From Gallionellales bacterium 39-52-133 (GTDB taxonomy: Bacteria; Pseudomonadota; Gammaproteobacteria; Burkholderiales; Gallionellaceae): a stretch of DNA of 64,000 nt. The translations under genes and the position numbers were made by a program. Positions 19,016 to 28,903 of the stretch are shown here, piece by piece. The stretch is from positions 248,001 to 312,000 of the forward strand of contig NCJL01000003.1 of assembly GCA_002278935.1 (NCBI GenBank). Reading direction: 5' to 3'. Positions within the stretch are counted from its first letter, which is position 1; every line of letters starts with the position of its first letter. The notes beneath the pieces are model-generated. The model was given only the letters and a program-made list of their open reading frames with translations, did not search any database and was not told the origin of the DNA.

Positions 19016-19978
19016 TCAGGTAACCTTTCCTTCACGCTTTGACAGCTTGTATAGCATGAAGCGCGCGATTGTCAGCACCACGAAGGTAATAAAGAAAAGT
19101 ATCAGGCCGAGCTCAATGAGTGCCGAGGTGTACAGCTCGCCCACGGCCTCGTTGAACTCATTTGCCAGCGCGGAGGATATGCTGTTGCCGGGCATCAGCA
19201 AGGAGGCGTTCAAAGAGTGTGCGTTACCAATAACAAAGGTCACTGCCATTGTTTCGCCCAGAGCTCGCCCCAGACCCAGCATGATGCCGCCAACGACGCC
19301 GATTTTGGTATAGGGCAATACGACATTCCACATCACTTCCCAGGTGGTCGCACCGAGACCGTATGCCGATTCCTTAAGCAATGCGGGCACGACCTCAAAC
19401 ACGTCCCGCATCACCGAGGCAATAAACGGAATCACCATAATTGCAAGGATAATGCCGGCAGTGAGCACGCCTATACCCATGGGCGGCCCGGAAAAAAAGG
19501 GGCCTATCACGGGTATGACGCCGATATTGTCATTAATCCATGGCTCGATGTGTTCGCCAAACAGAGGTGCAAAAACGAACAGTCCCCACATGCCGTAGAT
19601 GATGCTGGGAATACCCGCCAGCAATTCTACTGCTATGCCCAGCGGGCGACGCAGCCAGCGCGGTGAAAGCTCGGTCAGAAACAGCGCGATGCCAAAGCTG
19701 ACCGGCACAGCTATTAATAGTGCAATACCCGAAGTGACCAGTGTACCAACAATGGGTACAAGCGCACCGAACTGATCCGTAACGGGATCCCATTCGGTGC
19801 TGCTGAGAAAACCGAAGCCGAACGCTTTAATTGCCGGCATGCTGCCAATGACCAGGGAAACGATAATGGCAAGCAGCAAAACCAGCACGGAAAAGGCAGA
19901 AAGGCGCGTGATGCTGCGAAACAGGATGTCCGGCCAGTTCTGGAGCTTGAGGCGTGCGTAGCGTAAAAACGTCGGCAT
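19016..19978 (-). CDS. pstC: Phosphate ABC transporter permease PstC (system 1)
   Basis: 320 residues with six predicted spans, the usual size of PstC. The first span follows a short cytoplasmic N-terminus (about 31-51). Key features are [21 protein letters not shown], the permease loop [28 protein letters not shown] and [18 protein letters not shown], the PstC version of the family motif. It is separated from pstS by 122 bases that contain a strong terminator-like hairpin, so its expression is probably lower than that of pstS. Confidence 0.95.
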   Translation of the reverse strand: MPTFLRYARLKLQNWPDILFRSITRLSAFSVLVLLLAIIVSLVIGSMPAIKAFGFGFLSSTEWDPVTDQFGALVPIVGTLVTSGIALLIAVPVSFGIALFLTELSPRWLRRPLGIAVELLAGIPSIIYGMWGLFVFAPLFGEHIEPWINDNIGVIPVIGPFFSGPPMGIGVLTAGIILAIMVIPFIASVMRDVFEVVPALLKESAYGLGATTWEVMWNVVLPYTKIGVVGGIMLGLGRALGETMAVTFVIGNAHSLNASLLMPGNSISSALANEFNEAVGELYTSALIELGLILFFITFVVLTIARFMLYKLSKREGKVT

Positions 19979-20022
19979 AATGAATATTGAAGTATGGTTG
20001 GCTGTAAAAATAAAACGTAAAA

Positions 20023-20058
20023 AATTAAAAGGGGCGTTTTCTGGCGCCCCTTTTAATT
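20023..20058 (-). terminator. Terminator/attenuator between pstS and pstC
   Basis: AATTAAAAGGGGCG (20023-20036) and CGCCCCTTTTAATT (20045-20058) pair perfectly over 14 bp around TTTTCTGG. On the minus strand the stem is followed by TTTTACGTTTTATTTTTA. This is a good intrinsic terminator after pstS; partial read-through would give more binding protein than membrane subunits. Confidence 0.85.
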
Positions 20059-20100
20059 ATATCGTGAAAACGCGTTTTTTATTCGCGCTCCCTGTATTGC

Positions 20101-21147
20101 TTATTTCCAGATCGCATTGCCCTTGCTGTCTTTGATTTCTTTTGCCCAGGCTGCACGCACCAGTTTCTGAACTTTATCCGGCATTGGTATGTAGTCCAGC
20201 GCGGCTGCCATTTCGTTACCGTTGCTATAAGCCCAGTCAAAGAAGCTCAGTACGGATTTTGCAGATTCTGGCTTGTCCTGTATTTTGTGCATCAGGATGA
20301 ATGTCGCACCTGTGATAGGCCAGCTTGCTTTGCCTGGCTCATTGGTGAGTAATTCATAAAAACCGGGTGCATTTGTCCAGTCAGCATTTGCAGCTGCTGC
20401 CTTGAAGGAGTCTTCGCTTGGATTAACGTACTGACCTTCACGATTTTTCAGTTGAGTGTGCGTCATTTTGTTTTGCAGTGCATAAGCATATTCCACATAA
20501 CCGATGGAATTCTTGATGCGCTGCACATAGGAGGCTACGCCCTCGTTACCTTTTCCGCCGGTTCCGACTTTCCATGATACGGCTGTGCCTTCACCAACAG
20601 TCGACTTCCAGTCAGCGCTTACTTTTGACAGGTAGTTGGTGAAGATAAATGTGGTGCCTGAACCGTCAGAACGGTGAACAACCGTGATTGAATCTTCCGG
20701 CAGTTTTAAACCCGCATTGAGTGCAACGATAGCGGGGTCATTCCATTTGGTGATTTTGCCGAGGAAAATGGCGGCCAGAACATCACCATCCAGCTTGAGC
20801 TGTCCTGCAGCAATTCCGCTTACGTTAACAACCGGAACCACGCCGCCCATAACTGCCGGGAACTGCATCAGGCCGTCCTTTTCCAGTACTTCTGGTTTCA
20901 ATGGCATGTCAGATGCGCCGAAATCTACGGTTTTAGCATTGATTTGCTTGATACCGCCGCCGGAGCCGATAGATTGGTAGTTCATCGATACGCCAGATTT
21001 AGCTTTATAAGCTTCCGCCCATTTTGCGTAGATAGGGTAGGGGAAAGTCGCACCAGCACCAGTAATATTTTCTGCCATTGCTGCTCCGGCAGTCATCAGT
21101 ACTGTTGCCAGGCCTATACTTTTTAAAAGGGTATTCAATTTAGTCAT
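20101..21147 (-). CDS. pstS: Phosphate-binding periplasmic protein PstS (system 1)
   Basis: 348 residues. An N-terminal signal peptide ends in AAMA (cleavage after about A25). Mature ENITGAGATFPYPIYAKWAE starts the canonical PstS fold; phosphate ligands lie in GAGATF, the YQSIGSGGGIKQI loop, the FGASDMPL segment and the VVHRSDGSGTTFIF loop. The start at 21147 has GGAGTG 5-10 bases upstream and gives a proper signal peptide; an upstream extension of 20 codons does not. A three-repeat Pho-box-like site lies 64-93 bases upstream. It heads pstSCAB. Confidence 0.97.
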   Translation of the reverse strand: MTKLNTLLKSIGLATVLMTAGAAMAENITGAGATFPYPIYAKWAEAYKAKSGVSMNYQSIGSGGGIKQINAKTVDFGASDMPLKPEVLEKDGLMQFPAVMGGVVPVVNVSGIAAGQLKLDGDVLAAIFLGKITKWNDPAIVALNAGLKLPEDSITVVHRSDGSGTTFIFTNYLSKVSADWKSTVGEGTAVSWKVGTGGKGNEGVASYVQRIKNSIGYVEYAYALQNKMTHTQLKNREGQYVNPSEDSFKAAAANADWTNAPGFYELLTNEPGKASWPITGATFILMHKIQDKPESAKSVLSFFDWAYSNGNEMAAALDYIPMPDKVQKLVRAAWAKEIKDSKGNAIWK

Positions 21148-21211
21148 GGTCACTCCAATTAGTTTAATTAACTGCCAAAGGCTGCAACTTGTTAGCCAGC
21201 GACACACATGG

Positions 21212-21240
21212 TATTAAATATTTATTACATTATTATTACA
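21212..21240 (-). promoter_or_regulatory. Candidate Pho box for pstSCAB
   Basis: On the minus strand: TGTAATA-ATAA-TGTAATA-AATA-TTTAATA, three 7-mers with exact 11-bp spacing, the geometry of a PhoB site (consensus half TGTCATA). A -10-like TACCAT begins 9 bases after the second repeat. It is 64-93 bases before the pstS start. PhoB itself is not encoded in the window. Confidence 0.65.
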
Positions 21241-21462
21241 CAGGATAAAACCTGGGAGTGAAACACTGCTCAAGTTTAATGGTTTGCATTAATTTTGAAC
21301 TCTGGCAAAACACTTGTGAATGTAAATTTTTATTATAACAATTTGATTATATTTAATTAAATTTTGTTGTGCGCGTCATGGCATTGAAAATCCAGTATTA
21401 CCTCTGCGCGATTCATCTCCAGTTTTTTTTATATCCTGACTTGCCGTTTTGCATGCAGTCGA

Positions 21463-21495
21463 GGTAATAAATTTGTCATATAGCACGCGTATATT
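21463..21495 (+). promoter_or_regulatory. Candidate Pho box and -10 for the second pst operon
   Basis: GGTAATA-AATT-TGTCATA (21463-21480), two 7-mers 11 bp apart, the second matching the PhoB half-site exactly. TATATT (21490-21495) follows 9 bases later as a -10. It lies 70-103 bases before the start of the second pstS, so both operons appear to be controlled from one 418-bp intergenic region. The remainder (21241-21462) is AT-rich with no gene. Confidence 0.65.
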
Positions 21496-21565
21496 TCTGC
21501 TCCGTAACACCGATGCACCATTTACTTCGGATTGTAACAATTCATTTACTCAGGAGAGCATAAGC

Positions 21566-22546
21566 ATGATTCAGAAAAAAATTCTCGCGGCACTTGGTTT
21601 CGTTGCTGCCACATTAGTCAGTCAAAGTGCAATTTCTGCAGCCGTTGAAGTCGATGCAGCACTGCCAACTTATCATAAGACCAGCGGAGTTTCTGGCAGC
21701 TTTACCAGCATCGGTTCGGATACCCTGAACAACTTGATGACCCTGTGGGCTGAAGAATTCAAGCGCACTTACCCGAACGTTAATATCCAGATTCAGGGCG
21801 CTGGTTCTTCCACTGCTCCACCGGCGATTGCTGAAGGTACATCCAACTTCGGCCCGATGAGCCGTCCGATGAATGCCAAAGAAATCGAGGCATTCGAGAA
21901 AAAGCACGGTTACAAGCCAACTGCTGTACCAGTCGCAATCGACGCGTTGGCGGTATATGTGAACAAGGATAATCCTATCAAAGGTTTGAGCATGGCGCAG
22001 GTGGATGCGATTTTTTCACCTACACGCAAATGCGGCGCTCCTGCGGATGTTACCAAGTGGGGCCAGGCTGGCATGACCGGAGAATGGTCTGACCGCACGA
22101 TCGCACTGTATGGCCGTAACTCGGTTTCGGGTACCTACGGTTACTTCAAGGAGCATGCTTTGTGCAAAGGCGACTTCAAGAAGAATGTGGCCGAACAGCC
22201 AGGTTCTGCGTCAGTGGTGCAAAGTGTGACAGGCCAGCTGAATGCAATTGGATACTCCGGTATCGGTTACAAGACTTCAGGCGTACGTGCCGTTCCGTTG
22301 GCCAAGAAGGATGGTACTTCATATGTTGAAGCAGATCCCAAGCACGCCATCGACGGCAGCTACCCGCTGTCACGCGTACTCTATGTATATGTGAACAAAA
22401 AGCCAAACCAGCCTTTGCCTCCAATGGAGCGTGAGTTCTTCAAGCTGGTACTGTCCAAGCAGGGTCAGACTGTTGTAGTGAAAGACGGTTTTGTGCCGAT
22501 GCCGGCCAAGATGGTAATGGATGCTCTGGCTGATCTTACCAAGTAA
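21566..22546 (+). CDS. Phosphate-binding periplasmic protein, PstS type (system 2)
   Basis: 326 residues, a substrate-binding protein of the Pseudomonas-type PstS group, only distantly like the pstS of system 1. A signal peptide ends near SAISA (residue 25). Ligand-loop features are [35 protein letters not shown] and [17 protein letters not shown]. The ATG at 21566 has CAGGAG 8 bases upstream; the open frame extends to 21449 but crosses the promoter. It is the first gene of a five- to six-gene plus-strand operon. Two binding proteins of different type in divergent operons suggest different affinity or conditions of use. Confidence 0.92.
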   Translation: MIQKKILAALGFVAATLVSQSAISAAVEVDAALPTYHKTSGVSGSFTSIGSDTLNNLMTLWAEEFKRTYPNVNIQIQGAGSSTAPPAIAEGTSNFGPMSRPMNAKEIEAFEKKHGYKPTAVPVAIDALAVYVNKDNPIKGLSMAQVDAIFSPTRKCGAPADVTKWGQAGMTGEWSDRTIALYGRNSVSGTYGYFKEHALCKGDFKKNVAEQPGSASVVQSVTGQLNAIGYSGIGYKTSGVRAVPLAKKDGTSYVEADPKHAIDGSYPLSRVLYVYVNKKPNQPLPPMEREFFKLVLSKQGQTVVVKDGFVPMPAKMVMDALADLTK

Positions 22547-22613
22547 ATAGCGAAACCAATTTGCGCACCGGTATCCACAGGATATCCGGGCGCTTTAAAA
22601 ACAGGAGAATTTT

Positions 22614-23207
22614 ATGTTGAACAAACATCTGCGCATCACCTCGCTGATCGTTGCCATGGGGCTTGCTGGTGCGATGGGCGGTTGCGCGTCGAATGGCGTC
22701 AAAACAGCAGCTGCTCCGGCGGCCGCGGAAACAAAGGCAGTTGCCGAACAGCAAATGTTCATGACATTTCATGAAAATGGACGTATTTATGTTCTGGGTG
22801 ACAGCAAGTTGCAGCAGATCTTTATGCAGACTGACGAAGTCGCCCTCACACGCACACGCATCGGTGAAGGTCAGGATGGTCGCACATTGATTTTTGGCAT
22901 GAACAAGGACGATGCCAAGCGCGGTGGCCCGACTGAAGCTGAAAATATGTATGACGGCCAGCTGGTGCCAGCCGGTGCCTTTTACGGTGAAGTGTTCAAG
23001 GATGGCCGTTACTATGTCTTCATTGAGTGGAAAGATATGGCCGCTTATCTGAAACATGGCGAAGTGCCGCTGACCTATACCGAAGTTGGTGCAGGTCCGA
23101 AAGGTGAAACTGTAATTTATGCACTCAACAAGGATACGTCCAAGCTGGGCAAGCCGGTTGCAGCGATCGAGCGTTTTAACAGGCAGCATGCAGTAATTGC
23201 CAGGTAA
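22614..23207 (+). CDS. Unrecognised lipoprotein in the second pst operon
   Basis: 197 residues. A signal peptide (LIVAMGLAGAMGGC) ends at C24, a plausible lipobox although M-G-G-C is not the best fit. After an Ala-rich linker the mature part is a soluble alpha/beta protein with a repeated pattern: MFMTFHENGRIYVLGD...EVALTRTRIGEGQDGRTLIFGMNKDD and GEVFKDGRYYVFIEW...PLTYTEVGAGPKGETVIYALNKD, that is, two copies of one roughly 70-residue domain. I do not know the family. It lies between the binding protein and the permeases, with AGGAG at its start, so it is probably a periplasmic or outer-membrane phosphate accessory factor. Confidence 0.75.
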   Translation: MLNKHLRITSLIVAMGLAGAMGGCASNGVKTAAAPAAAETKAVAEQQMFMTFHENGRIYVLGDSKLQQIFMQTDEVALTRTRIGEGQDGRTLIFGMNKDDAKRGGPTEAENMYDGQLVPAGAFYGEVFKDGRYYVFIEWKDMAAYLKHGEVPLTYTEVGAGPKGETVIYALNKDTSKLGKPVAAIERFNRQHAVIAR

Positions 23208-23293
23208 TCAGGCAAATAATCCTGAGCGGCCCAGTGTCCGCTCGGGATTTTGTTTTTTGCATTTCCCCCTATTCCCGTAATCCGGTTCTCATT

Positions 23294-25552
23294 ATGAATG
23301 ACACCAACTCGAATTTGCACACAATCGCCGGCTCCATGCGCAGGCGTTTGCTGACGGACATTCTGTTCAAGCATGTCATGACCATAGGCGGTATCAGCGT
23401 CATTGTCGCGATCAGCCTGATTTTTTTCTATCTGGCGAGTGTGGCTTATCCGTTGTTCCGGCCGGTGCAAGTCGGCGCCTGGCAGAGCTATGGCATGCCA
23501 GGCGAAGAATCAGAGCGCACACTAAGCCTCGCTTCCGAGGAGCAGCGTGAAATTGGAGCGCGCTTTACCGATGCCGGGAAGGTCTATTTCTTTAACCTGA
23601 GTGATGGCAAGCCGCGTGGCGAGGCAAAAATCAAGCTGCCCGCAGGTGCCATCATTACCAGCTTTGCCACCGGCGATGCGAATGAATATATTGCAGCTTA
23701 TGGACTTGCGGATGGCCGTGCTGTTGTTGTGAAGCAGGTCTATGGCGTTACCTTTGATGCGGACAGCAAGCGTGTGATTCAGCCCGGTATCGAATACCCG
23801 CTGGGTGAAGAGCCGCTTGCGCTGGATAAGAAGCGCGATGCAATCGTGAAGCTTGCCATTCAGAGCAAGGGTGATGACACAACCTTGACGGCATTGACCC
23901 GTGACGGGCGCTTGTTGCTGGCCGGCCTGGCGGCATCGAAGAATCTTATCACCGGCGCCATCACGATTGAGCGCAGCAGCAGCACGCTAGACGGGGTGAC
24001 TGGCGAGATTCAGAATCTGATTGTCGAAGTCAGGCAGCGCGAACTTTATATCGGGCATGACGGCAAGTTCATCACGCATTTCGATATTACGGACAAAACC
24101 CAGCCGCGCCTGATTCAGAAACTTCAGGTGGTGGCGGAGGGCGAAAAAATGAGCGCCCTCAATATCCTTAGCGGGGGCTTCTCGCTGATTGTGGGCACAG
24201 ACAAAGGCAATCTCAGCCAGTGGTTTCAGGTGCGGGACGAGCAGAATCTTTACACCCTGACCCATATTCGCGACTTCAAGCCGATGCCGGGCAAGGTCAC
24301 CACGCTGTCACCCGAATATTTCCGCAAGGGTTTTGTGGCGGGCGACAACTTGGGTACGGTCGGACTCTATTACGCCACCTCGCAGAAATTGCTGTGGCGC
24401 GATGCGGTGGGCAAGGGTGAAATTATTGCGGCGGAAATTTCCCCGCGTGCCAATCTCATGCTGGTACAGAGTGCCGATGGCCAATTCCATGCCGCAGACG
24501 TTGATAATGAATTTCCAGAGGTGTCTTTCTCATCGCTGTGGGAAAAGGTGTGGTACGAAAGTTACGAAAAGCCGGAATTCATCTGGCAATCGTCAGCTGC
24601 CACCAATGATTTTGAGCCCAAATTCAGTCTGGCTCCGTTGACTCTGGGAACGCTCAAGGCTGCCTTCTATGCCATGCTGATTGCCACGCCGCTGGCATTG
24701 TTTGCCGCGATTTATGCGGCTTATTTCATGTCACCCAGAATGCGCCGTGTGGCCAAACCCTCCATTGAAATCATGGAGGCGTTGCCCACCGTCATACTCG
24801 GCTTTCTGGCAGGGCTATGGCTGGCGCCGCTGGTGGAGAATAATCTGGCGGGCACTTTCCTGTCCTTTGTATTTATCCCGCTGGCGGTGATGCTGGCGGC
24901 CTTACTGTGGGGTCTTCTGCCGGAAAATCTGAGCGGGCGCGTGCGGCCAGGCTGGGAGGCGGCAATGCTGATGCCGGTGGTCATGCTGGGTATCTGGCTG
25001 GCATTTCAGGTTGGTCATCCGATAGAAGCGATCTTCTTTGGCGGCGACATGCCGCACTGGCTGAGCACCGAGATGGGCATCACCTACGAACAGCGCAACT
25101 CGCTGGTGGTGGGTATCGTGATGGGATTTGCGGTGACGCCGACGATATTTTCGATTGCCGAAGATGCGATTTTCAGCGTACCCAAGCATCTCAGTACGGG
25201 TTCGCTGGCGCTGGGTGCGACACCGTGGCAGACCCTTAAAAATGTCGTGCTGCTCACTGCCAGCCCCGGCATCTTTTCTGCGGTGATGATCGGGATGGGA
25301 CGGGCAGTGGGTGAAACCATGATCGTGCTGATGGCGACGGGCAACACTGCCGTGATGGATATGAGCATCTTTACCGGCTTCCGTACGCTCGCTGCCAACG
25401 TTGGCGTGGAGATGCCGGAGGCTGCCGTGGGCACCACACATTTCCGCCTGTTGTTCGTTTCAGCACTGGTGCTGTTTGTCTTCACTTTTGTGGTGAATAC
25501 GGTGGCGGAGCTGGTACGCCAGCGTCTGCGTGAAAAATACAGCAGCATTTAA
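23294..25552 (+). CDS. pstC: Phosphate ABC transporter permease PstC, long form (system 2)
   Basis: 752 residues, more than twice the length of a standard PstC. One span near 28-50 is followed by about 400 residues of predicted periplasmic beta-rich sequence, then the permease core from about residue 455 to the end, with EIMEALPTVILGFLAGLWLAP, the loop FSVPKHLSTGSLALGATPWQTLKNVVL and GMGRAVGETMIVLMATGN. This two-part form is known from Pseudomonas-like Pst systems. The start at 23294 (MNDTNSNLHT) is chosen because the upstream 20 codons are out of character. The extension may interact with the binding protein or sense periplasmic state. Confidence 0.92.
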   Translation: MNDTNSNLHTIAGSMRRRLLTDILFKHVMTIGGISVIVAISLIFFYLASVAYPLFRPVQVGAWQSYGMPGEESERTLSLASEEQREIGARFTDAGKVYFFNLSDGKPRGEAKIKLPAGAIITSFATGDANEYIAAYGLADGRAVVVKQVYGVTFDADSKRVIQPGIEYPLGEEPLALDKKRDAIVKLAIQSKGDDTTLTALTRDGRLLLAGLAASKNLITGAITIERSSSTLDGVTGEIQNLIVEVRQRELYIGHDGKFITHFDITDKTQPRLIQKLQVVAEGEKMSALNILSGGFSLIVGTDKGNLSQWFQVRDEQNLYTLTHIRDFKPMPGKVTTLSPEYFRKGFVAGDNLGTVGLYYATSQKLLWRDAVGKGEIIAAEISPRANLMLVQSADGQFHAADVDNEFPEVSFSSLWEKVWYESYEKPEFIWQSSAATNDFEPKFSLAPLTLGTLKAAFYAMLIATPLALFAAIYAAYFMSPRMRRVAKPSIEIMEALPTVILGFLAGLWLAPLVENNLAGTFLSFVFIPLAVMLAALLWGLLPENLSGRVRPGWEAAMLMPVVMLGIWLAFQVGHPIEAIFFGGDMPHWLSTEMGITYEQRNSLVVGIVMGFAVTPTIFSIAEDAIFSVPKHLSTGSLALGATPWQTLKNVVLLTASPGIFSAVMIGMGRAVGETMIVLMATGNTAVMDMSIFTGFRTLAANVGVEMPEAAVGTTHFRLLFVSALVLFVFTFVVNTVAELVRQRLREKYSSI

Positions 25553-25630
25553 TATGACTTCCGCAATGCGGGACTCTGGCACGCTTGCCTGCTTGCGGAA
25601 AAGCGTTGTGAGAGAAGGAAAGGGCAGAAC

Positions 25631-27286
25631 ATGAAAGAATGGGTTAATTCAGGCAAACCGTGGATCTGGGGGACGGCCGGAGGTCTGGCACTGGCACTGG
25701 TAATGGTGTTTGGTGTGCTGTGGCTGACTGCGGCACGCGGCCTTATCTATTTCTGGCCCTCGCAGGTGGTCGAGACGACGTTTATTGAAAAGGACGGCAG
25801 CAAGGTGCGGCTGATCGGCGAGATCAAGGAACGTGAAGAAGTCGCGGTGCGCCGTCTGGTCGAATCCGGTTTCAAGATTCCCGGCGATGAAAAATTTACC
25901 ACGCGCTATCTGCTGAAGCTGGGTAACCGCGATGTGTCCGGCTTTGATTTCAAGTGGTACCCGGAACCCCTGTTGACGGATATGACTTATCCCAAAGATA
26001 TTCTGACGGTTGAGCGTCACGAATGGGGAAATTTCTATGGCCATCTCAAATCCGTCAAGGAAAATGGAGTTGTGGTTGCGGAAGGAGAAGCCGCGATAGC
26101 TGAGCTGGATAAGCGGGTGGAGCGGGCACGCAAATTGTTTTATGAGATTTTTCGCACCGAAAAACATGATATTGGCAATATCAATTACGAACTGGAACAA
26201 CTGCGCCTGAAACAGCGCAAGCTTGAACTGGACGGGAAATTTGACGAGGCCGCGAAACAGGATTTGCAGAAGCAGCGCGAAGTGAGCGATGCCCGGTTTG
26301 CCGACATTCAGGCGCGGCTGGAAAAGCTGCGCACGGACATTGCGCGTGACAGTCTGAGTGCAGAGGTAATGGACGGCAGGATAGTGGATGTGCCGCTGGC
26401 CAAGGTGTCTGAAGTGTACCGCTCAAATGCCATGGGCCTGTTCGACAAGATCGGTTTCTATTTCAGCAAGCTGTATGCCTTTGGCACAGAGGATCCGCGC
26501 GAGGCCAATACCGAAGGCGGAATATTCCCGGCCATTTTCGGTACCGTGATGATGGTGATACTGATGTCCATCATGGTGATGCCGCTGGGTGTGATGGCTG
26601 CCATATATATGCGCGAATATGCAGGACATGGCCCGCTGATCCGCATCATACGTATCGCGGTAAACAACCTTGCCGGCGTGCCTTCCATTGTTTACGGCGT
26701 GTTTGGACTGGGCTTCTTTATTTATTTCCTCGGCGGCAATATTGACCAGCTGTTTTTCGCCGAGTCGCTGCCGGCACCGACTTTTGGCAGCCCCGGCATT
26801 CTGTGGGCCTCGCTCACCCTGGCTCTTCTTACATTGCCGGTGGTGATTGTGGCGACCGAGGAGGGTTTGTCGCGGGTGCCGCGCAGTCTGCGCGAAGGCA
26901 GTCTGGCGCTGGGTGCGACCAAGGCAGAAACGCTGTGGCTCACGGTGCTGCCGATGACGGCGCCGGCGATGATGACCGGTCTGATTCTGGCGGTGGCACG
27001 CGCCGCTGGAGAAACGGCGCCGCTGATGCTGGTGGGCGTGGTCAAACTCGCCCCCAGCCTGCCGCTGGACGGCTATTTCCCCTATCTGCATCTGGAGCGG
27101 CAATTCATGCACCTGGGGTTTCATATTTATGACGTCGGTTTCCAGAGTCCCAACGTCGAGGCGGCGCGGCCACTGGTATACGCCACTGCATTTTTGCTGG
27201 TGCTGGTAATTGTGGTGTTGAATCTTGCCGCTGTCGGGCTGCGCAATCGCCTGCGCGAAAAATATCGTCTCCTTGAAGGTATGTAA
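25631..27286 (+). CDS. pstA: Phosphate ABC transporter permease PstA, long form (system 2)
   Basis: 551 residues, about twice the usual size. The N-terminal span is about 13-36; a periplasmic region to about 290 includes a charged coiled-coil stretch (residues about 150-240, rich in Glu, Lys, Leu and Gln). The permease core follows, with GVPSIVYGVFGLGFFIYFLGG, the loop RVPRSLREGSLALGATKAETLWLTVLP and ARAAGETAPLMLVG. It matches the long PstC in having an extra periplasmic domain. An AGAAGGAAAGGGC stretch lies upstream of the ATG. pstB follows 39 bases downstream. Confidence 0.92.
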   Translation: MKEWVNSGKPWIWGTAGGLALALVMVFGVLWLTAARGLIYFWPSQVVETTFIEKDGSKVRLIGEIKEREEVAVRRLVESGFKIPGDEKFTTRYLLKLGNRDVSGFDFKWYPEPLLTDMTYPKDILTVERHEWGNFYGHLKSVKENGVVVAEGEAAIAELDKRVERARKLFYEIFRTEKHDIGNINYELEQLRLKQRKLELDGKFDEAAKQDLQKQREVSDARFADIQARLEKLRTDIARDSLSAEVMDGRIVDVPLAKVSEVYRSNAMGLFDKIGFYFSKLYAFGTEDPREANTEGGIFPAIFGTVMMVILMSIMVMPLGVMAAIYMREYAGHGPLIRIIRIAVNNLAGVPSIVYGVFGLGFFIYFLGGNIDQLFFAESLPAPTFGSPGILWASLTLALLTLPVVIVATEEGLSRVPRSLREGSLALGATKAETLWLTVLPMTAPAMMTGLILAVARAAGETAPLMLVGVVKLAPSLPLDGYFPYLHLERQFMHLGFHIYDVGFQSPNVEAARPLVYATAFLLVLVIVVLNLAAVGLRNRLREKYRLLEGM

Positions 27287-27325
27287 TTGCCCATTCCCTG
27301 AAGTAAATACGAACAGGATAACTTA

Positions 27326-28186
27326 ATGATGAGTACCCCAAACATGAATGCACCTTCTCCTAAAACACATGCCATTGATGTGAGTGCGGCACTGGAGCGC
27401 AAAGCCGGCCAGGAAAGCGACCAGTCTGCTTCGTCCACCTGTCTTGCGACAAAAAATCTTAATTTGTATTATGGCGCGACGCAGGCGCTGATGAATGTCA
27501 GTGTGCAAATACCCAGGCAGCGCGTTACCGCTTTCATCGGCCCCAGCGGCTGCGGAAAATCCACGCTGCTGCGCTGCTTTAACCGCATGAACGATTTGGT
27601 GGACAATTGCCGCATCGAGGGCAAAGTACTGCTCGACAACGATGATATTTACGACCGTTCAGTCAAGGTAGCCTTGTTGCGCCGCCGTGTCGGCATGGTG
27701 TTCCAGAAGCCCAATCCTTTTCCCAAGTCGATTTACGACAACGTTGCATACGGTTTGCGCATCATGAATGTGAATGACAAGCGGACGCTGGATGATACGG
27801 TGGAGAGGGCTTTGCGCGGCGCAGCCCTGTGGGATGAAGTCAAGGACAGGCTGAATGCAAATGGCCTGAGCCTGTCCGGCGGCCAGCAGCAGCGGCTGGT
27901 GATTGCGCGTGCCATTGCGCTGGAACCCGAGGTGCTGCTGCTGGACGAACCCTGTTCGGCGCTGGATCCGATCGCGACCGCAAAAGTAGAGGAGTTGCTG
28001 TACGAACTGAAAGATCGTTTCACCATCGTGATCGTCACCCACAATATGCAGCAGGCGGCGCGGGTTTCCGATTACACCGCCTTCATGCACATGGGGGAAA
28101 TGATCGAGTTCGCCGACACCAACACGTTTTTTACCCAGCCTAAAAACGAACGCACTTCCGACTACATTACCGGCCGCTTTGGTTAA
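27326..28186 (+). CDS. pstB: Phosphate ABC transporter ATP-binding protein PstB (system 2)
   Basis: 286 residues, longer than the system 1 PstB because of an N-terminal polar extension of about 35 residues before [19 protein letters not shown]. Walker [11 protein letters not shown]-loop [17 protein letters not shown], signature LSGGQQQR, Walker [13 protein letters not shown] (Cys in place of the usual Thr) and the switch His in [13 protein letters not shown] are present. The end is again DYITGRFG, encoded TAC ATT ACC GGC CGC TTT GGT TAA. Here no duplicated tail or hairpin element follows. phoU is 21 bases downstream. Confidence 0.96.
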   Translation: MMSTPNMNAPSPKTHAIDVSAALERKAGQESDQSASSTCLATKNLNLYYGATQALMNVSVQIPRQRVTAFIGPSGCGKSTLLRCFNRMNDLVDNCRIEGKVLLDNDDIYDRSVKVALLRRRVGMVFQKPNPFPKSIYDNVAYGLRIMNVNDKRTLDDTVERALRGAALWDEVKDRLNANGLSLSGGQQQRLVIARAIALEPEVLLLDEPCSALDPIATAKVEELLYELKDRFTIVIVTHNMQQAARVSDYTAFMHMGEMIEFADTNTFFTQPKNERTSDYITGRFG

Positions 28187-28207
28187 CCGCTCATAAGGAT
28201 CAAGAAT

Positions 28208-28903
28208 ATGTCCAAAAAACACACCCTGGAAATCTTTGACAAGGATTTGAGTCTGTTGCGCGAAGAAGTGCAGCGCCTTGCCGATCAGGCCAAGGACGAG
28301 CTTGAGCGCGCGATGAATGCCCTGCTGAACGATGACCGTGAACTGGCACGGGAAGTTGTCGCCAGCGATATTACTGCCGATCTGTTGCAGCAGAAAATTA
28401 ACCAGCATATGAATATTGTGCTGACCCGCCAGCATGCGATGGCCGAAGACCTGCGCGAGATTCTGGCTGCCGGGCGTATTGCCGCGCATCTGGAGCGGAT
28501 GGCTGATTACGCCAAAAACACCGCCAAGCGTACACAGGCGCTGGATAGAAAAGTGGACAAGGAAGTCGCCGACCAGTTCAGCTGGATGAGTGAACGGGTA
28601 ACCGCCATGCTGCTGCAGGTGATGCGCGCCTATCACGAGCGCGATCACTCCGAGGCCAATGTTGCGTGGAGCAGCGATATTGAGCTGGACCGCATCTACG
28701 GCAAGCTGTTTGCGCATCTGCTGCTGCAGATGCAGCAGGAACCGGATTCGATCAAGGATGCGATCCAGCTGCTTTTCATCGCCAAGGGCCTGGAGCGCGC
28801 GGGCGATCATGTGACCGATATTGCCGAAGAGGTTTACCTGATGGTGACCGGCACACCGCTGCAGGGCTCGCGACCCAAGGTGGATAATATCGCGCCGGAA
28901 TAG
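28208..28903 (+). CDS. phoU: Phosphate signalling regulator PhoU
   Basis: 231 residues made of two PhoU three-helix bundles. The repeats carry the metal-binding E/DxxxD-type motifs, for example ERMADYAKNTAKRT in the first and ERAGDHVTDIAEEVYLM in the second. PhoU links the Pst transporter to the PhoR/PhoB two-component system and keeps it off when phosphate is ample. It closes the system 2 operon, and because system 1 lacks its own phoU, it may serve both. phoB and phoR are not in the window. Confidence 0.96.
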   Translation: MSKKHTLEIFDKDLSLLREEVQRLADQAKDELERAMNALLNDDRELAREVVASDITADLLQQKINQHMNIVLTRQHAMAEDLREILAAGRIAAHLERMADYAKNTAKRTQALDRKVDKEVADQFSWMSERVTAMLLQVMRAYHERDHSEANVAWSSDIELDRIYGKLFAHLLLQMQQEPDSIKDAIQLLFIAKGLERAGDHVTDIAEEVYLMVTGTPLQGSRPKVDNIAPE

